DNA from: JAUVXJ01 sp964433755
GTDB taxonomy: Bacteria; Chloroflexota; Anaerolineae; UBA7937; B3-Chlor
Direction of reading: 5' to 3'
Assembly: GCA_964433755.1 (NCBI GenBank)
Contig: CAYSSR010000001.1
Span: 1,054,001 to 1,118,000 of the forward strand
DNA length: 64,000 bases
Position numbers and translations under genes: made by a program. Within the stretch, counting starts at the first letter, position 1; each line of letters begins with the position of its first letter. The notes beneath the pieces were generated by a model. It was not told where the DNA came from. It made no database searches and was given only the letters and a program-made list of their open reading frames with translations. Below are positions 1-9,688 of the stretch, piece by piece.

Positions 1-2
1 TC

Positions 3-1679
3 GCGCAGTATCGGATGGCGCTGCGGGTAGACGCACGAGATGCCGAAACATACGCCAGGTTGGGACAGGCTTACCTGCAACAAGAGAACTGCGATAGCGC
101 GATCCCCGAGTTCCAACAAGCGCTCGCTCTAGATCCCACTCTCGAGAATGCCCAGGCTGGGCTACTGGAATGTGGAGGGACGCTGCCGCCGGAGACCTCG
201 TTCGCCACCTACTCCAGCAGCGACTTGGGTTTATCCCTGCTCTACCCTAGCAGTTGGTTCGTCCGGGAGGAGGAGGTCCAGACCATCTTCGCTGAGGAAG
301 AACAGTATATCGAGCAACTGACGGGCGATGTCTTCTTCATCACTTCGCTTCCGCTCGGGCCCGACGAGGAAGGGATCGACAGTATGGGGGCGTTGGTCAA
401 GGCACGCGAAGTGATCGATCTCCCTATGGGGTCTCAGTTGGGTGGAGTGGAACTCGTCTCGTTTGGCGAGTGGGAATGGGCCACGGTGCAGGGTCAGATC
501 GCGGGGCTTCAGCCTCCGACGATGATCTACATGGCGGCCACGGTCAAGGGGGCCAATTGGTACGGGATATGGGCTGTGGCGCCCAGCGAGACCTGGGAGC
601 AGGTCTCCTGGCCCATCTTCCGAGTCATGGCTGACAGCGTGCGACTGGATCAGGTGGTTGCACAAGCATCAGAGACTCCGCAAGCGACACCTGAAACGAG
701 TGCTCTCGCCGAGACTCCTGAGGCCACGGCGACATCACCGGGCCCTACTGCGACCACTCAACCAAGTGGGAGCCCAGGCCCCAGTCCCAGCCCCACGACG
801 GCACCACCCTCCCCAACGCCCAAGCCTGCGACGCTTAGCGGAAAGATTGCCTATCCCCGGTACGTGGGCGGCAGCAACCACTACGAGATCCACATAGCGG
901 ACGTCAACGGTAATGACTTGAGCGTGATTTATGGAGGGAGTGAGCCGGCATTGAGCGTAGCTGGAGATCGCATCGCGTACCGCTCCTGGGACCCGAGCTA
1001 CCGCGGGCTGGTAGTCTCCGACGTGGGAGGTGGTGGCCGAGACCGGCCCCGAGGGGGCAATGAGCCCAACGAAGACAGCGTACCCCGCTGGTCTCCAGAC
1101 GGTCTGTCTCTCGTTTACGCGACCAAGCGCTTTGGACCAGGTCACAACTCGGTGGTCCGGACTCACGACCTCGCCCATCACTCAGAGCTGGAACTCGGCC
1201 TGGCTGACAACCCCGACTGGTCCAGCGACGGTCAACGCGTCGTGATGAAGGCTAATCAACTGGTCGTCGTGGGTCGCGCGGGAGGGAACACGCGCACGCT
1301 TACCAGCAACTCCAGCGATGCGTCTCCGGATTGGTCGCCCACGAGTAACAAGATAGCCTTCATGCGTCTGACCGGAGACAATTGGGACATCTGGGTGATC
1401 AACGCCGACGGCACCGGCGAGACACAACTCACGACTGCTAGCTCCGTTGATGGGCTTCCGGCTTGGTCGCCGAACGGCACGCACATCGCGTTTTTGTCCA
1501 ACCGGGGCGGCATATGGGGTATCTGGGTCATGGACGCCGACGGGAGCAACCAGCGGAAGCTGTTCGACACTGGCTGCGCCACGTACGCCACGAGTGAACA
1601 GTTCGACGGCGAGTTCTCGGGAGGCGAGTCGCCCAGCTACAGAAGCTGGACGGACGAGCAGATCTCTTGGTCGCGATAG
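3..1679 (+). CDS. TPR / beta-propeller (TolB-like PD40) protein, 5' truncated
   Basis: The reading frame is open to the window edge, and the residues before the first Met continue a tetratricopeptide helix, so the true start lies upstream. About 50 residues of TPR sequence (AETYARLGQAYLQQ, then AIPEFQQALALDP) come first. A globular domain follows to about residue 210, then a Thr/Pro/Ser-rich linker (about 215-270), then a beta-propeller with at least four PD40 blades, each marked by a variant of xxPxWSPDGxxIAF (RWSPDGLSLVYAT, AWSPNGTHIAFLS). Such proteins are usually secreted or membrane-anchored scaffolds that bind peptides, proteins or glycans; no catalytic motif is visible. The end converges with the YfhO-type gene on the other strand, 6 bp away. 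A second PD40 protein lies at 59.7-61.4 kb, but only the propeller is shared. The family call is firm; the ligand is unknown. Confidence 0.8.
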   Translation, partial: AQYRMALRVDARDAETYARLGQAYLQQENCDSAIPEFQQALALDPTLENAQAGLLECGGTLPPETSFATYSSSDLGLSLLYPSSWFVREEEVQTIFAEEEQYIEQLTGDVFFITSLPLGPDEEGIDSMGALVKAREVIDLPMGSQLGGVELVSFGEWEWATVQGQIAGLQPPTMIYMAATVKGANWYGIWAVAPSETWEQVSWPIFRVMADSVRLDQVVAQASETPQATPETSALAETPEATATSPGPTATTQPSGSPGPSPSPTTAPPSPTPKPATLSGKIAYPRYVGGSNHYEIHIADVNGNDLSVIYGGSEPALSVAGDRIAYRSWDPSYRGLVVSDVGGGGRDRPRGGNEPNEDSVPRWSPDGLSLVYATKRFGPGHNSVVRTHDLAHHSELELGLADNPDWSSDGQRVVMKANQLVVVGRAGGNTRTLTSNSSDASPDWSPTSNKIAFMRLTGDNWDIWVINADGTGETQLTTASSVDGLPAWSPNGTHIAFLSNRGGIWGIWVMDADGSNQRKLFDTGCATYATSEQFDGEFSGGESPSYRSWTDEQISWSR

Positions 1680-1685
1680 TCGTCT

Positions 1686-4559
1686 CTACGTGGCCTCATT
1701 CACCTTGGTTTGCTGCCGGATGGTGGGCTTCATCAATATTGACCACGCCAGACACCCGATGAGGCAGATCAGGGCCACGCCGCTCAGGAACACTCCCAGC
1801 CTGAGGCTCAGAGGATCGTAGACGAACTCCAGACGATGCTCTCCTTCTGGAAGCAGAACGGCCCGGAAGTAGTAGTCTGCTCGTAGGATCGCAGCCGCTT
1901 GTCCGTCCAGAATAGCGTGCCAGCCTGGATAGTACGCGTCGGTGAGCACGAGGTATCCCGGCTCTCCCAGATGCGCTTCGATGACCACTCGCTCAGGCTC
2001 GTAGGATAGCAGACGGACCTCGTCGGTTCCGCCCTCCCCCAGGGACGCGATCTCTGTTGCTTCGCCGAACAGCAGCACTTCTTCAGCCGGGTCGAACGAG
2101 GGGTCTTGCATAGCCTCGAGGACCTGCCCCTCCTGGGCAAAGAAGCGCGATTCGTGGACCACGAAGGTGCGCGGCAGCACGTCCAGGTTCTCATAGATCT
2201 TCACATCGCCACTGTGCACCAATCTGTAGTGGCCGTCGCTGGATACGACGAGGGCCTGGTGTGTGCCCGTCCGCTGATCGATCAGCGTCAAGCCGCGAAG
2301 CCGGAGTTGGCACGTTCCAGCTACCCATTGGATCCGGATCTCACGTGGCTTGAAGGCTTGCTCCCATTCCAACAGCGTAAGGTAGTCGTTACCTGACGGG
2401 TCGTCTCGCCAGTGCCCGACGACCCTGGCCTCCCCATGCTGAGGAGACGAGACTCCGTACCGGCCCTCAGCGGTATCTTCCCCCGCACGCAGCTCGAAGG
2501 ACCGGCTGTAGCCAGTATCGTCAGTGACGGTGATCATACCTACTACGGTGCCCTGCGGTATGTCTTCCCCATCGATCAGATAGGACACGACGCCGAGGGC
2601 TGTCGCTGGGAAGCTCGGTAGATCCCCTATCGTGAGCTCGTGGGGTTCGTTGCCCCCCAGGACGGCCCGGTGGCTGAGATCGTAGTAGACCCCATCGACC
2701 CATGCGTCATAGGTCTTGTCCGTGAGGACGTACTTGACGTTGCACAGGTCCAGCAGCCAGGCCTCAGGCATCTCCGCGATGCGTCCCTGTAGACGTCCGT
2801 CCACAGACACCTCGCCCTCTGGCAGGAGCAGACGCTGCCACTCGACGTACGCGGCAAGGGGCAGCACCCCGCCGTCGTACCCGTCTATGCTGTCAATCCC
2901 GTACAAGAGAGGCAGGTTGGGGGCCAGTATCTCCTTCTGTTTGGTCGCCACCAGGTAGTCGTAGACGGCCTCGTCGAGCAATTGGCGGCCCAGAAGCTGC
3001 TGAATCTCCTGCAAGTCGCCGGGGTCGAACTTGCCATCAGAGTAGCTCAGCAAGCGGTAGACGCTATCGTCGGTGAGCAGATGGGCGACGGAGGTGCGCA
3101 TCGAAGAGAAGGCCTGCGGAGATGTGGCCTCGTTGTAGGCCTGGGAGCGGCTGGCGAGGAACAGCTCGGCTACTAGCAGGGCCATGGCGACTGCCAGGAA
3201 CGCTGCCCTCCTTTGCCGCCGGAGGCCGACATACAGGAGGAGCGCGCCAATGCTGAAGGCCGTGACCCAGTACAAGATCACTGTGCGAGAAGGCGGGTCG
3301 AGCGCGACGAGGCAGAGAGCGGCGATGCCCAGAGCCAGCCCCAGCAGGACGCGCCACCATGCTGGACGCGCCAGGGGTCGCGAGAGGGACACCAGGTCCT
3401 CGAAACCCAGCCCGGCCAGCAGCGACGTCCCCAGGACGTAGAGATACAGCCAGCGGGCGGGAACACGGAACAGACTGAAGCCAGGCACCAGACGGTACAG
3501 GACGTAATAGAGGGGGTTGTAGAGGCCCAGAGCGAGGAGAAGCCCGAGGACGGCGAGGAAAGCGAAGAAGAATCGGTGCGGGCTGGACCGGCCCCGGAGA
3601 ACGCCCAGCGCAGCTAGAAGCAGTGGCAGAAGGCCCACGTGCGCCACGTATTCGCTGAATACGTCGTCCGAGAGGTTCGGCAGGAGCGAACGGTGCAATG
3701 CAACGGGGCTGAGGGAGAAGGAAACAGCCTGGCGGTACGGCAACCCCTCACCGCGGATGGACAGTGTGGACAGCTCATAGGTGGGAATAAGTTGACACGC
3801 GGCCAGGCACAGGCCCAGAGCGACGATCAGTGCCAGGAGGGCCAGACTCTGTGCCACACGAGCGGTTTGAGACACAGACGGCTTCTCGGTGTTGCGCGGC
3901 GCTCCCGCTGACAGCGGGAGGAACAACGAGTAGCATCCCAGGGCCACGAGGTTGATGTAGGAGGACTGGGTGTGTCCGGCCAGAAACTGGAGGGCAACGA
4001 CCAGGGCTGTCGCCACAAGGTAGATGGCGCGGCGGCTCTCGTAGCTGCGGTGAAACAGAAAGAGCATAAGCGGCAGCCAGACCAGTACACTGAGCTGATT
4101 CGGATGTTCCACCTGGGCCCCCAGGAACCCGCCCAGGGCGAGGATCAACCCTGAGGCCAGGGAGGCCCACGGTGACAGGCCGAGGACACGGCGCGCGAAG
4201 AGGTACGTGAAGGCACCGGCCAGGGACAGGTGCAGCACGGCGGAATAGCTGACCATCTTCGGCGCGCTGAGCCAGTACAGAGGGAGGTTGACGGGATACA
4301 ACACACCGCTTTGGATGTTGGCCAGAAACGGCACTCCCATGAACAGGTATGGGTTCCAGAGAGGCAACGAGCCGCTTCGTATCGCTTCCGCGGCGTAGGC
4401 TTTGTACGGGTAGAAGTAGGTGAAGACGTCCAATCCCGCCATGATCAAGTTGCCGATCACGGTCTTGTAGAAGAACGCGACGGTGCAAGCCAGGATGAGC
4501 GTGAGCGGGATCACGTCCTCGCGTGGGGGCCAGCTGCGCCGGGGTCTCCACACTCTCAT
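1686..4559 (-). CDS. YfhO-family polytopic membrane protein
   Basis: This 957-residue protein has a hydrophobic N-terminal two thirds with more than ten predicted membrane segments and a soluble C-terminal part ending in one more helix and a basic tail. Features typical of YfhO / GT-C-like proteins are the early FYKTVIG...LDVFTYFYPYKAYAAEAIR segment (acidic residue after the first helix), LPLWNPYLFMG, and a late YYPGWHAILDGQ motif before the last helix. YfhO relatives take part in glycosylation of lipoteichoic acid or other surface polymers, probably using polyprenyl-phosphate sugars; the substrate here is unknown. Its ATG overlaps the stop of the upstream glycosyltransferase (ATGA), so it is the third gene of a translationally coupled operon. 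Confidence 0.85.
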   Translation of the reverse strand: MRVWRPRRSWPPREDVIPLTLILACTVAFFYKTVIGNLIMAGLDVFTYFYPYKAYAAEAIRSGSLPLWNPYLFMGVPFLANIQSGVLYPVNLPLYWLSAPKMVSYSAVLHLSLAGAFTYLFARRVLGLSPWASLASGLILALGGFLGAQVEHPNQLSVLVWLPLMLFLFHRSYESRRAIYLVATALVVALQFLAGHTQSSYINLVALGCYSLFLPLSAGAPRNTEKPSVSQTARVAQSLALLALIVALGLCLAACQLIPTYELSTLSIRGEGLPYRQAVSFSLSPVALHRSLLPNLSDDVFSEYVAHVGLLPLLLAALGVLRGRSSPHRFFFAFLAVLGLLLALGLYNPLYYVLYRLVPGFSLFRVPARWLYLYVLGTSLLAGLGFEDLVSLSRPLARPAWWRVLLGLALGIAALCLVALDPPSRTVILYWVTAFSIGALLLYVGLRRQRRAAFLAVAMALLVAELFLASRSQAYNEATSPQAFSSMRTSVAHLLTDDSVYRLLSYSDGKFDPGDLQEIQQLLGRQLLDEAVYDYLVATKQKEILAPNLPLLYGIDSIDGYDGGVLPLAAYVEWQRLLLPEGEVSVDGRLQGRIAEMPEAWLLDLCNVKYVLTDKTYDAWVDGVYYDLSHRAVLGGNEPHELTIGDLPSFPATALGVVSYLIDGEDIPQGTVVGMITVTDDTGYSRSFELRAGEDTAEGRYGVSSPQHGEARVVGHWRDDPSGNDYLTLLEWEQAFKPREIRIQWVAGTCQLRLRGLTLIDQRTGTHQALVVSSDGHYRLVHSGDVKIYENLDVLPRTFVVHESRFFAQEGQVLEAMQDPSFDPAEEVLLFGEATEIASLGEGGTDEVRLLSYEPERVVIEAHLGEPGYLVLTDAYYPGWHAILDGQAAAILRADYYFRAVLLPEGEHRLEFVYDPLSLRLGVFLSGVALICLIGCLAWSILMKPTIRQQTKVNEAT

Positions 4560-6442
4560 GGGTCGAGCGGCTGGATCTGGTAGATGGTGAAAGACACCGT
4601 GCCGTTGGGACGATAGGTCCGGTACAGCTCGTTCAGCGCCCAGCCCCCTGCGTTCAACACCCCCTCCAGCTCATCCGGACTGGTCCAGCTTGGGAAGACC
4701 ACGTACTTCTTCAGGCTGGGTAGTTGCCGCGCGCTGGTAAGAACGAAGTCGTGGTCCGGGTACCAATAGAGCTCCAACGGAAAGTCGAACATGTAGAAGG
4801 AGTAATGCCAGGCCAGCCACTTGTGAAAGACGATGGATCCGGCTGGGGCGTTCGCTCTGAAGTAGTCGGCGACGTCGTCGATGCCCTGGAAGGCTCCGTG
4901 GTCCCCTCCCACGGGGAAGCCGTAGCGCAAGGCGACCTGGATGGGGGCGAGCACTACCGCGGCGAGGAGTATGGCAAGTGAGGCCAGGTAGGCCCCTTTC
5001 GCACGCGAACTCCGGGCTGTCAGAGACTGCACAACGTCGAGGGGCAAGAGTAGCACCCGAGCAAGCAAGATGGCGACGACGGGGACCAGGCCCAGCATGT
5101 ATCTGTCCCAGACGCTGAAGGTCAAGAGTGTGTGCACAGCCACGAAACATGCGAAGAAGGCTGCCAGTGCCCAGTCCAGCAGCCATCCCCCATCCCGGCG
5201 GCGACGCCACACTCCGGTGGCCAGCAGTACAGGGACGCCCAGGACGAGGACGACGTCCAGCAATCTGGAGCCGGTCAAATAGTGAAGCTGGCCGAGCCAG
5301 GCCTGGAGGCGCGGCAGTAGACGCTCTGGCGGTGCCAGTCTCAAGCCGCCGTATCTGGCGGCACTGGCCGAGAGGAAGTTCACGCAGTTGACGCGGATGA
5401 CCAGGTCCCAGCAGACCACGACCAGGCACACGATCAGGAATCCCACAGCCAACAGAAGCATGGACTTGGCCAGTCGTCTGCTGCGCCACGAGCTGGCGAA
5501 GGGGAGCCAGGTGAAGAACAACAGCAGAGGTACGAAAAGGACCGCTGTGGGCTTGGTCATCACCGCGAGACCACTAGTCAGTCCGGCTTCCAGGTGGCGG
5601 CGCTTCAGAGCCAACAAGAACGACGCCAGCGAAAGACAGACCATCATCGGATCGGTGAAGGCCGTCGGCGCGAACTGGATGTCGAAGGGAGACAGAGCCA
5701 TGAAGACCACGCTGAGCAGAGCCGTGCGACGATTGGTGACTGCCAGGGCGAGGTGATACACGAGAACCATGGAGACCAGGCTGGAGAGGATGTTGGGTAG
5801 ACGCGCCGCCGTCTCACTGGCCCCGAAGACCTTGAAAAACAGCGCCAGCGTATACAAGAAGACAGGAGGCTTGTCGACGATGACTCCGTCCCTGAGGAAG
5901 ATGTCCTGGCCGGACGCGATGAGTAACCCCCAGTGGGAATACAGCGCCTCGTCGCCGTGGAAGCGGTTCGTGGCGATGAGGCTGATCCTGAGAACGGCGG
6001 CGAGAACGATCACCAGCCCGAGGAGCACGTACGGGCGGGATGCTATGCTCTCTAACTGCGATCTACGGTAATAGAGCACGACGGCCAGCCTGCACGCGAA
6101 CAAGCCGGCCAGAGCGACGGAGAATAGCGTGGTCCCGATGTTGAGGATGCTGCCCAGCGATGGCACGAAATAGGCTAGACACGCCAGCAAGGGCACATGG
6201 CACCACAGGTCGACACGGAGAGCCTGCTCCAGGTCCATGGGGGCCAGTTTGCTGAGAAACAGAGAGTAGGCGACCCAGATGCTCACCACTGCGATTATTA
6301 CGATCAGGGTCGTCGCAGCCAGCCCCAGGGGAGAGGTCAGGGCCTCGTATTCGTGTCGAAGCAGGACCTGTACGATGAAGAGCGCAAGCGACAGGGCGGG
6401 CGCAAGGATGAGAGCGTAGAGAGCGTATGGCTTTCTGTTCAC
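4556..6442 (-). CDS. GT39/PMT-type membrane glycosyltransferase
   Basis: A 628-residue polytopic protein of the ArnT/PMT (GT-C) superfamily. After about four N-terminal helices comes the diagnostic luminal loop ATNRFHGDEALYSHWG with the catalytic-type Asp-Glu pair, then DGVIVDKPPVFLYTLALFF, where the KPP tract is typical of the family. A large C-terminal extracytoplasmic region contains YWYPDHDFVL. It should transfer a sugar from a polyprenyl-phosphate donor to a lipid or protein on the outer face of the membrane; donor and acceptor cannot be told from sequence. The GTG start overlaps the stop of the upstream gene and the 3' end overlaps the start of the YfhO gene, so all three genes should be co-translated. 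The extra N-terminal helices are unusual for plain PMT_2 proteins. Confidence 0.85.
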   Translation of the reverse strand: MNRKPYALYALILAPALSLALFIVQVLLRHEYEALTSPLGLAATTLIVIIAVVSIWVAYSLFLSKLAPMDLEQALRVDLWCHVPLLACLAYFVPSLGSILNIGTTLFSVALAGLFACRLAVVLYYRRSQLESIASRPYVLLGLVIVLAAVLRISLIATNRFHGDEALYSHWGLLIASGQDIFLRDGVIVDKPPVFLYTLALFFKVFGASETAARLPNILSSLVSMVLVYHLALAVTNRRTALLSVVFMALSPFDIQFAPTAFTDPMMVCLSLASFLLALKRRHLEAGLTSGLAVMTKPTAVLFVPLLLFFTWLPFASSWRSRRLAKSMLLLAVGFLIVCLVVVCWDLVIRVNCVNFLSASAARYGGLRLAPPERLLPRLQAWLGQLHYLTGSRLLDVVLVLGVPVLLATGVWRRRRDGGWLLDWALAAFFACFVAVHTLLTFSVWDRYMLGLVPVVAILLARVLLLPLDVVQSLTARSSRAKGAYLASLAILLAAVVLAPIQVALRYGFPVGGDHGAFQGIDDVADYFRANAPAGSIVFHKWLAWHYSFYMFDFPLELYWYPDHDFVLTSARQLPSLKKYVVFPSWTSPDELEGVLNAGGWALNELYRTYRPNGTVSFTIYQIQPLDP

Positions 6443-8805
6443 CTTGAGGCCTCGGATGGCGGCGATATCTCATACAGGACGGAGGATACCTTGCTGGGAT
6501 CGCCAAACAGGGGGACCTCCACGTGTGGTCCGCTCGTGACCAGGTAGTGGGCCTCTGCGTACTCGAGGGTCGGCCCCAGCGATTCCCCATCGTCGAGGAT
6601 GTACACCTTGGTGTCCTCCTCAAACATCTGACCCAGGAAGACGTCGAACTCCTCCTCTGTCCAGAACTCGGGGCGGAACGTATCGCGCCCGGCATAGAGG
6701 TCGATGGGCCCGCCGTTCATGGAGGAGCCCACCACGCATGGTTGCACGGTGTTCGACTCCACCTCCTCGAAGCCTTGCCGCGCTTCGCTCGACACGTAGC
6801 CAAAGCTGGCCCGATACGTACCCCAGGCGCGGGGAAGGATGGGCCAACAGCGGAATATGGGCAGCAGCAACAGGCCGACAAGGATCGCAACGCGCAGGGC
6901 TTGGCGGCGATACTGCTGCATGGTGCTGCGCGTAGGGATCCTCTTCCAGAGGTCAACCACGCCGTACCCTGCCCACGCCAGCACGATAGGGAAGAGGGAC
7001 AGAAGATCGCGCAGGCGCAGTGCTGCATAGGGCAGTTGCACGGCCAACACGGCCAGGAATGCGGTGAGCAGGACCAGAAACTCCCCTCTCTTCTCGGCAT
7101 ACATGCGGTACGCGCCCCAGACCAGAAGTGGAACCAGAAAGCCGAATTCGTTTCCAGAGCAAGCTCTCTGCCACATCACCCTCGCTGTGGCGGGCACGTA
7201 GGCCAGGCTGAAGAGCTCCAGTTCGGTGGACTCCGGCGTCAAGAAGTGTCCGAAAACCAGTTGATGATACAGCAAGTCGGGGAGAGCTACGAGGAACGCT
7301 GTCAGGCCGAACAGGCCCACGGCCTCCCACCGCTGCCTGAGTGTGAATCTCTCTCGGCCCAGATACAGCAGGGCGACCAGTGCGCTTAGTCCCAGTGCTA
7401 GCTGCGTGTGGCGAACCAGGTAGGCCCACCCGAAGCAGAAACCAGCCAGCACGGCGTACAGGCGAAGCCGGCCCCTCGCCCCTCTCAGGAGCAGGAGAAT
7501 CGTGAGCATGGTGAACAACGAGGCCGACGCATCAGCCATGGGGACCATGAGTCGGTCCATCTGCTCATACGACGTCGCCAGGCAACAGGCCGCGAATGAA
7601 CCAGCCAGCAACCGCTCTCCCCAGGTCCCGTCGTGCTCCAGCTCCGCCACCAACGCCACGAGGACGCCCAGAGAGATCAGGCCGATCGCGGGGTTAGCCA
7701 GGTAGAGGCCCTGTTCTCCCAACAGGAGGTAGCTGCCCGCCAGTATCGCTGGCCATCCTGGTGGCCAGTCAGTCGCGGTGTAGCCGTCTGGCCGGAGGGG
7801 CGGCATTCGTACCTGGTATCCATAGTGGACCACGGGCCACCAGGAGATCCCCAGGTGGCTCACACGGGGAAACAGGGCGAACTGGTGCCTCGGATCGCCG
7901 TTCTCGGCGAGATCGACGGCCATCTGGACATAGGCGTAGGGGTCATTGGCGGTGACTCCGTGCGTACGGTGCCGGAAGTAGGCTATGCTTGCCCAAGCGG
8001 TGACGGCGACCGCCAGCGTCAGAGCCGCGCAGATCAGATACCTGTCTTGGGCCCTGCGCCGAAGCGCCAACAGATGGCCCTGACAGATGAGGACGTACAG
8101 GACCGAGGCCAGGAAGACGGCCTCGACGCCCAGGAGTACGGACACCGGCTCCGGATAGACGAAGCCGTCGTGGAGAGGCAGGGGTTGAACGAGCAGCTCC
8201 GCCCAGGCGCGGCGAGCCACTGCCGCAAGGTAGGCAAGGTGGAGAGGAGTCAGAGTCTCGAGGTGGATCGCCCATCTCCTCTCCAGGACACTGAGCGCCA
8301 ATTGCGGGCTCAGGAGCAGCAAGACTAGCCCGATCATCTCCGGGTACGAGCGTCCAAACTGGATCGCCAGAAACATCAGACCCACGAGGTGTATGGGCAC
8401 GAGCACACCGATGTCGCCCAGCGGCGTCGCGGGTTCGTTCCCCTTCCAGGAGAGTGTGAGTAGGGCCAGTTGTCGCTCCAGGAGGCCCGTACGGTGAGCG
8501 TAGCGGGCTGCCCCAGCGGTCCAGGCCACAGCACTGACGCCGATGGCCGCGTGGAGGTAGGCTCTAGTCGAGAGGTACGGGATGGCCAACAGGCGAGCCG
8601 TCATCAGTCCCAGGATCGCCGCTGACAGCACAAGCTGGCCGGTCGAGTACCAGCGCACGAGGGCTGACCTCCTGGAGGAAGAAGCCCAGTAGATGGTCGC
8701 CCCCAGAGCCGCCGCGTAGAGAACCATCAGGAGGAGGTGAAGCTGGAGATCATGAGGAGGCAGTGGCCCCGGTCGGGGATCGAAAAGATGGGGTAGATCT
8801 AGCAA
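6439..8805 (-). CDS. Large membrane glycosyltransferase-like protein
   Basis: A 788-residue protein with about 14-16 hydrophobic helices. The first 250 residues form an extra membrane domain. The second half resembles GT-C enzymes: a first luminal loop RTHGVTANDPYAYVQMA, where Asn-Asp replaces the Asp-Glu pair of the next gene, then TDWPPGWPAIL in place of KPP. The last 130 residues are soluble (GRDTFRPEFWTEEEFDVF). The predicted start is a TTG with AGGAG 8 bp upstream. It is the first gene of the three-gene envelope glycosylation operon; no promoter was identified. It may assemble or modify a surface glycan with the two downstream genes; because the acidic pair is not canonical, activity is uncertain. 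Confidence 0.75.
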   Translation of the reverse strand: MLDLPHLFDPRPGPLPPHDLQLHLLLMVLYAAALGATIYWASSSRRSALVRWYSTGQLVLSAAILGLMTARLLAIPYLSTRAYLHAAIGVSAVAWTAGAARYAHRTGLLERQLALLTLSWKGNEPATPLGDIGVLVPIHLVGLMFLAIQFGRSYPEMIGLVLLLLSPQLALSVLERRWAIHLETLTPLHLAYLAAVARRAWAELLVQPLPLHDGFVYPEPVSVLLGVEAVFLASVLYVLICQGHLLALRRRAQDRYLICAALTLAVAVTAWASIAYFRHRTHGVTANDPYAYVQMAVDLAENGDPRHQFALFPRVSHLGISWWPVVHYGYQVRMPPLRPDGYTATDWPPGWPAILAGSYLLLGEQGLYLANPAIGLISLGVLVALVAELEHDGTWGERLLAGSFAACCLATSYEQMDRLMVPMADASASLFTMLTILLLLRGARGRLRLYAVLAGFCFGWAYLVRHTQLALGLSALVALLYLGRERFTLRQRWEAVGLFGLTAFLVALPDLLYHQLVFGHFLTPESTELELFSLAYVPATARVMWQRACSGNEFGFLVPLLVWGAYRMYAEKRGEFLVLLTAFLAVLAVQLPYAALRLRDLLSLFPIVLAWAGYGVVDLWKRIPTRSTMQQYRRQALRVAILVGLLLLPIFRCWPILPRAWGTYRASFGYVSSEARQGFEEVESNTVQPCVVGSSMNGGPIDLYAGRDTFRPEFWTEEEFDVFLGQMFEEDTKVYILDDGESLGPTLEYAEAHYLVTSGPHVEVPLFGDPSKVSSVLYEISPPSEASR

Positions 8806-8872
8806 CTCTCCGCTCCTCGAGCGTGACGGTCTTACCGCGTGGTCAGGCAGGCAAACTCAAGCCCAACCAGAA

Positions 8873-8898
8873 GGGGCACCGCGACCGATCGGTGCCCC
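8873..8898 (-). terminator. Hairpin after nadE
   Basis: A 9-bp perfect inverted repeat (GGGGCACCG / CGGTGCCCC, 8-nt loop) lies 35 bp beyond the nadE stop. On the minus strand it is followed by TTCTGGTT, a weak U-tract. It probably ends the kinase-regulator-nadE operon. Confidence 0.55.
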
Positions 8899-8932
8899 CA
8901 GCATGACAACCTAAGCCGCTCCTTGGTCCTCC

Positions 8933-9688
8933 CTATCGAGGCTCGTACCTGGGAACTGGGGCGCGCTTATGTAGACTTCTGGAGATCTTCAGGCGGACTC
9001 TGTCCAGTTCCTCGTCGCCGGGGCCGTCACTTTCCTGGCCCTGGAGTACGAGAATGGCGCGGTCCACTTCCTCATAAGTGATACCCATCTCGCCTTCATC
9101 CGTCTGGCCTTCCCACAGCCCCGCACTGGGTGGCTTGTCGATGATCTCTCCAGGGATATCAAGGAACCTGGCCAGGTCCTGGACTTGCGTCTTGAGCAGT
9201 CCCCCAAGCGGCAGCAGATCCACGCCGCCGTCCCCATACTTGGTGAAGTAGCCTGTCAGGAGTTCGCTCTTGTTCCCCGACCCGACTACCAGATAGCCCA
9301 GCTCGTTGGCGTAGTAGTACAGGACGATCATCCGCAGCCGCGGCTTCAAGTTGGCCGCCGACAGGCGACTTCCCGACGGGAGAGCGCTCGCCAACAAGTC
9401 GAAGGTAGGACCCAGATCCACCGTGGCGGTTGTGATGTCGAAGCGCTGAGCGACCAAGCGAGCGTGAGCCTCGTCGGCGGGGTCGCTCCGACACGGCAAG
9501 ATCAGCCCTCGAACGGCGTCGCCGAGAGCCTGCTTGCAGAGGACGGCACCTACGGAGGAATCTAGGCCACCGCTCATACCCACCACGACGCCACCTGCAC
9601 CGGCCATGCTAATCTGGTGGCGAATCCAGTGGACGATTTCGTCGATCAGCACGGCAGCGCTTTGACTATTCTCCCTTTCCGGCCTCAT
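8933..9688 (-). CDS. nadE: NH3-dependent NAD+ synthetase
   Basis: A 251-residue N-type ATP pyrophosphatase. The P-loop GMSGGLDSSVGAVL lies near residues 38-51, and the NAD-synthetase signatures VGSGNKSELLTGYFTKYGDGG and LLKTQVQDLARFL are present. It converts deamido-NAD+ to NAD+ with ATP and ammonia in the cytoplasm. No glutaminase (CN-hydrolase) domain is fused, so ammonia must be free or supplied by another protein. The predicted start overlaps the 3' end of the ANTAR regulator gene by 23 bp, placing nadE third in an operon with a two-component system. Whether the sensor system responds to nitrogen or redox state is only a guess from this linkage. Confidence 0.93.
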   Translation of the reverse strand: MRPERENSQSAAVLIDEIVHWIRHQISMAGAGGVVVGMSGGLDSSVGAVLCKQALGDAVRGLILPCRSDPADEAHARLVAQRFDITTATVDLGPTFDLLASALPSGSRLSAANLKPRLRMIVLYYYANELGYLVVGSGNKSELLTGYFTKYGDGGVDLLPLGGLLKTQVQDLARFLDIPGEIIDKPPSAGLWEGQTDEGEMGITYEEVDRAILVLQGQESDGPGDEELDRVRLKISRSLHKRAPVPRYEPR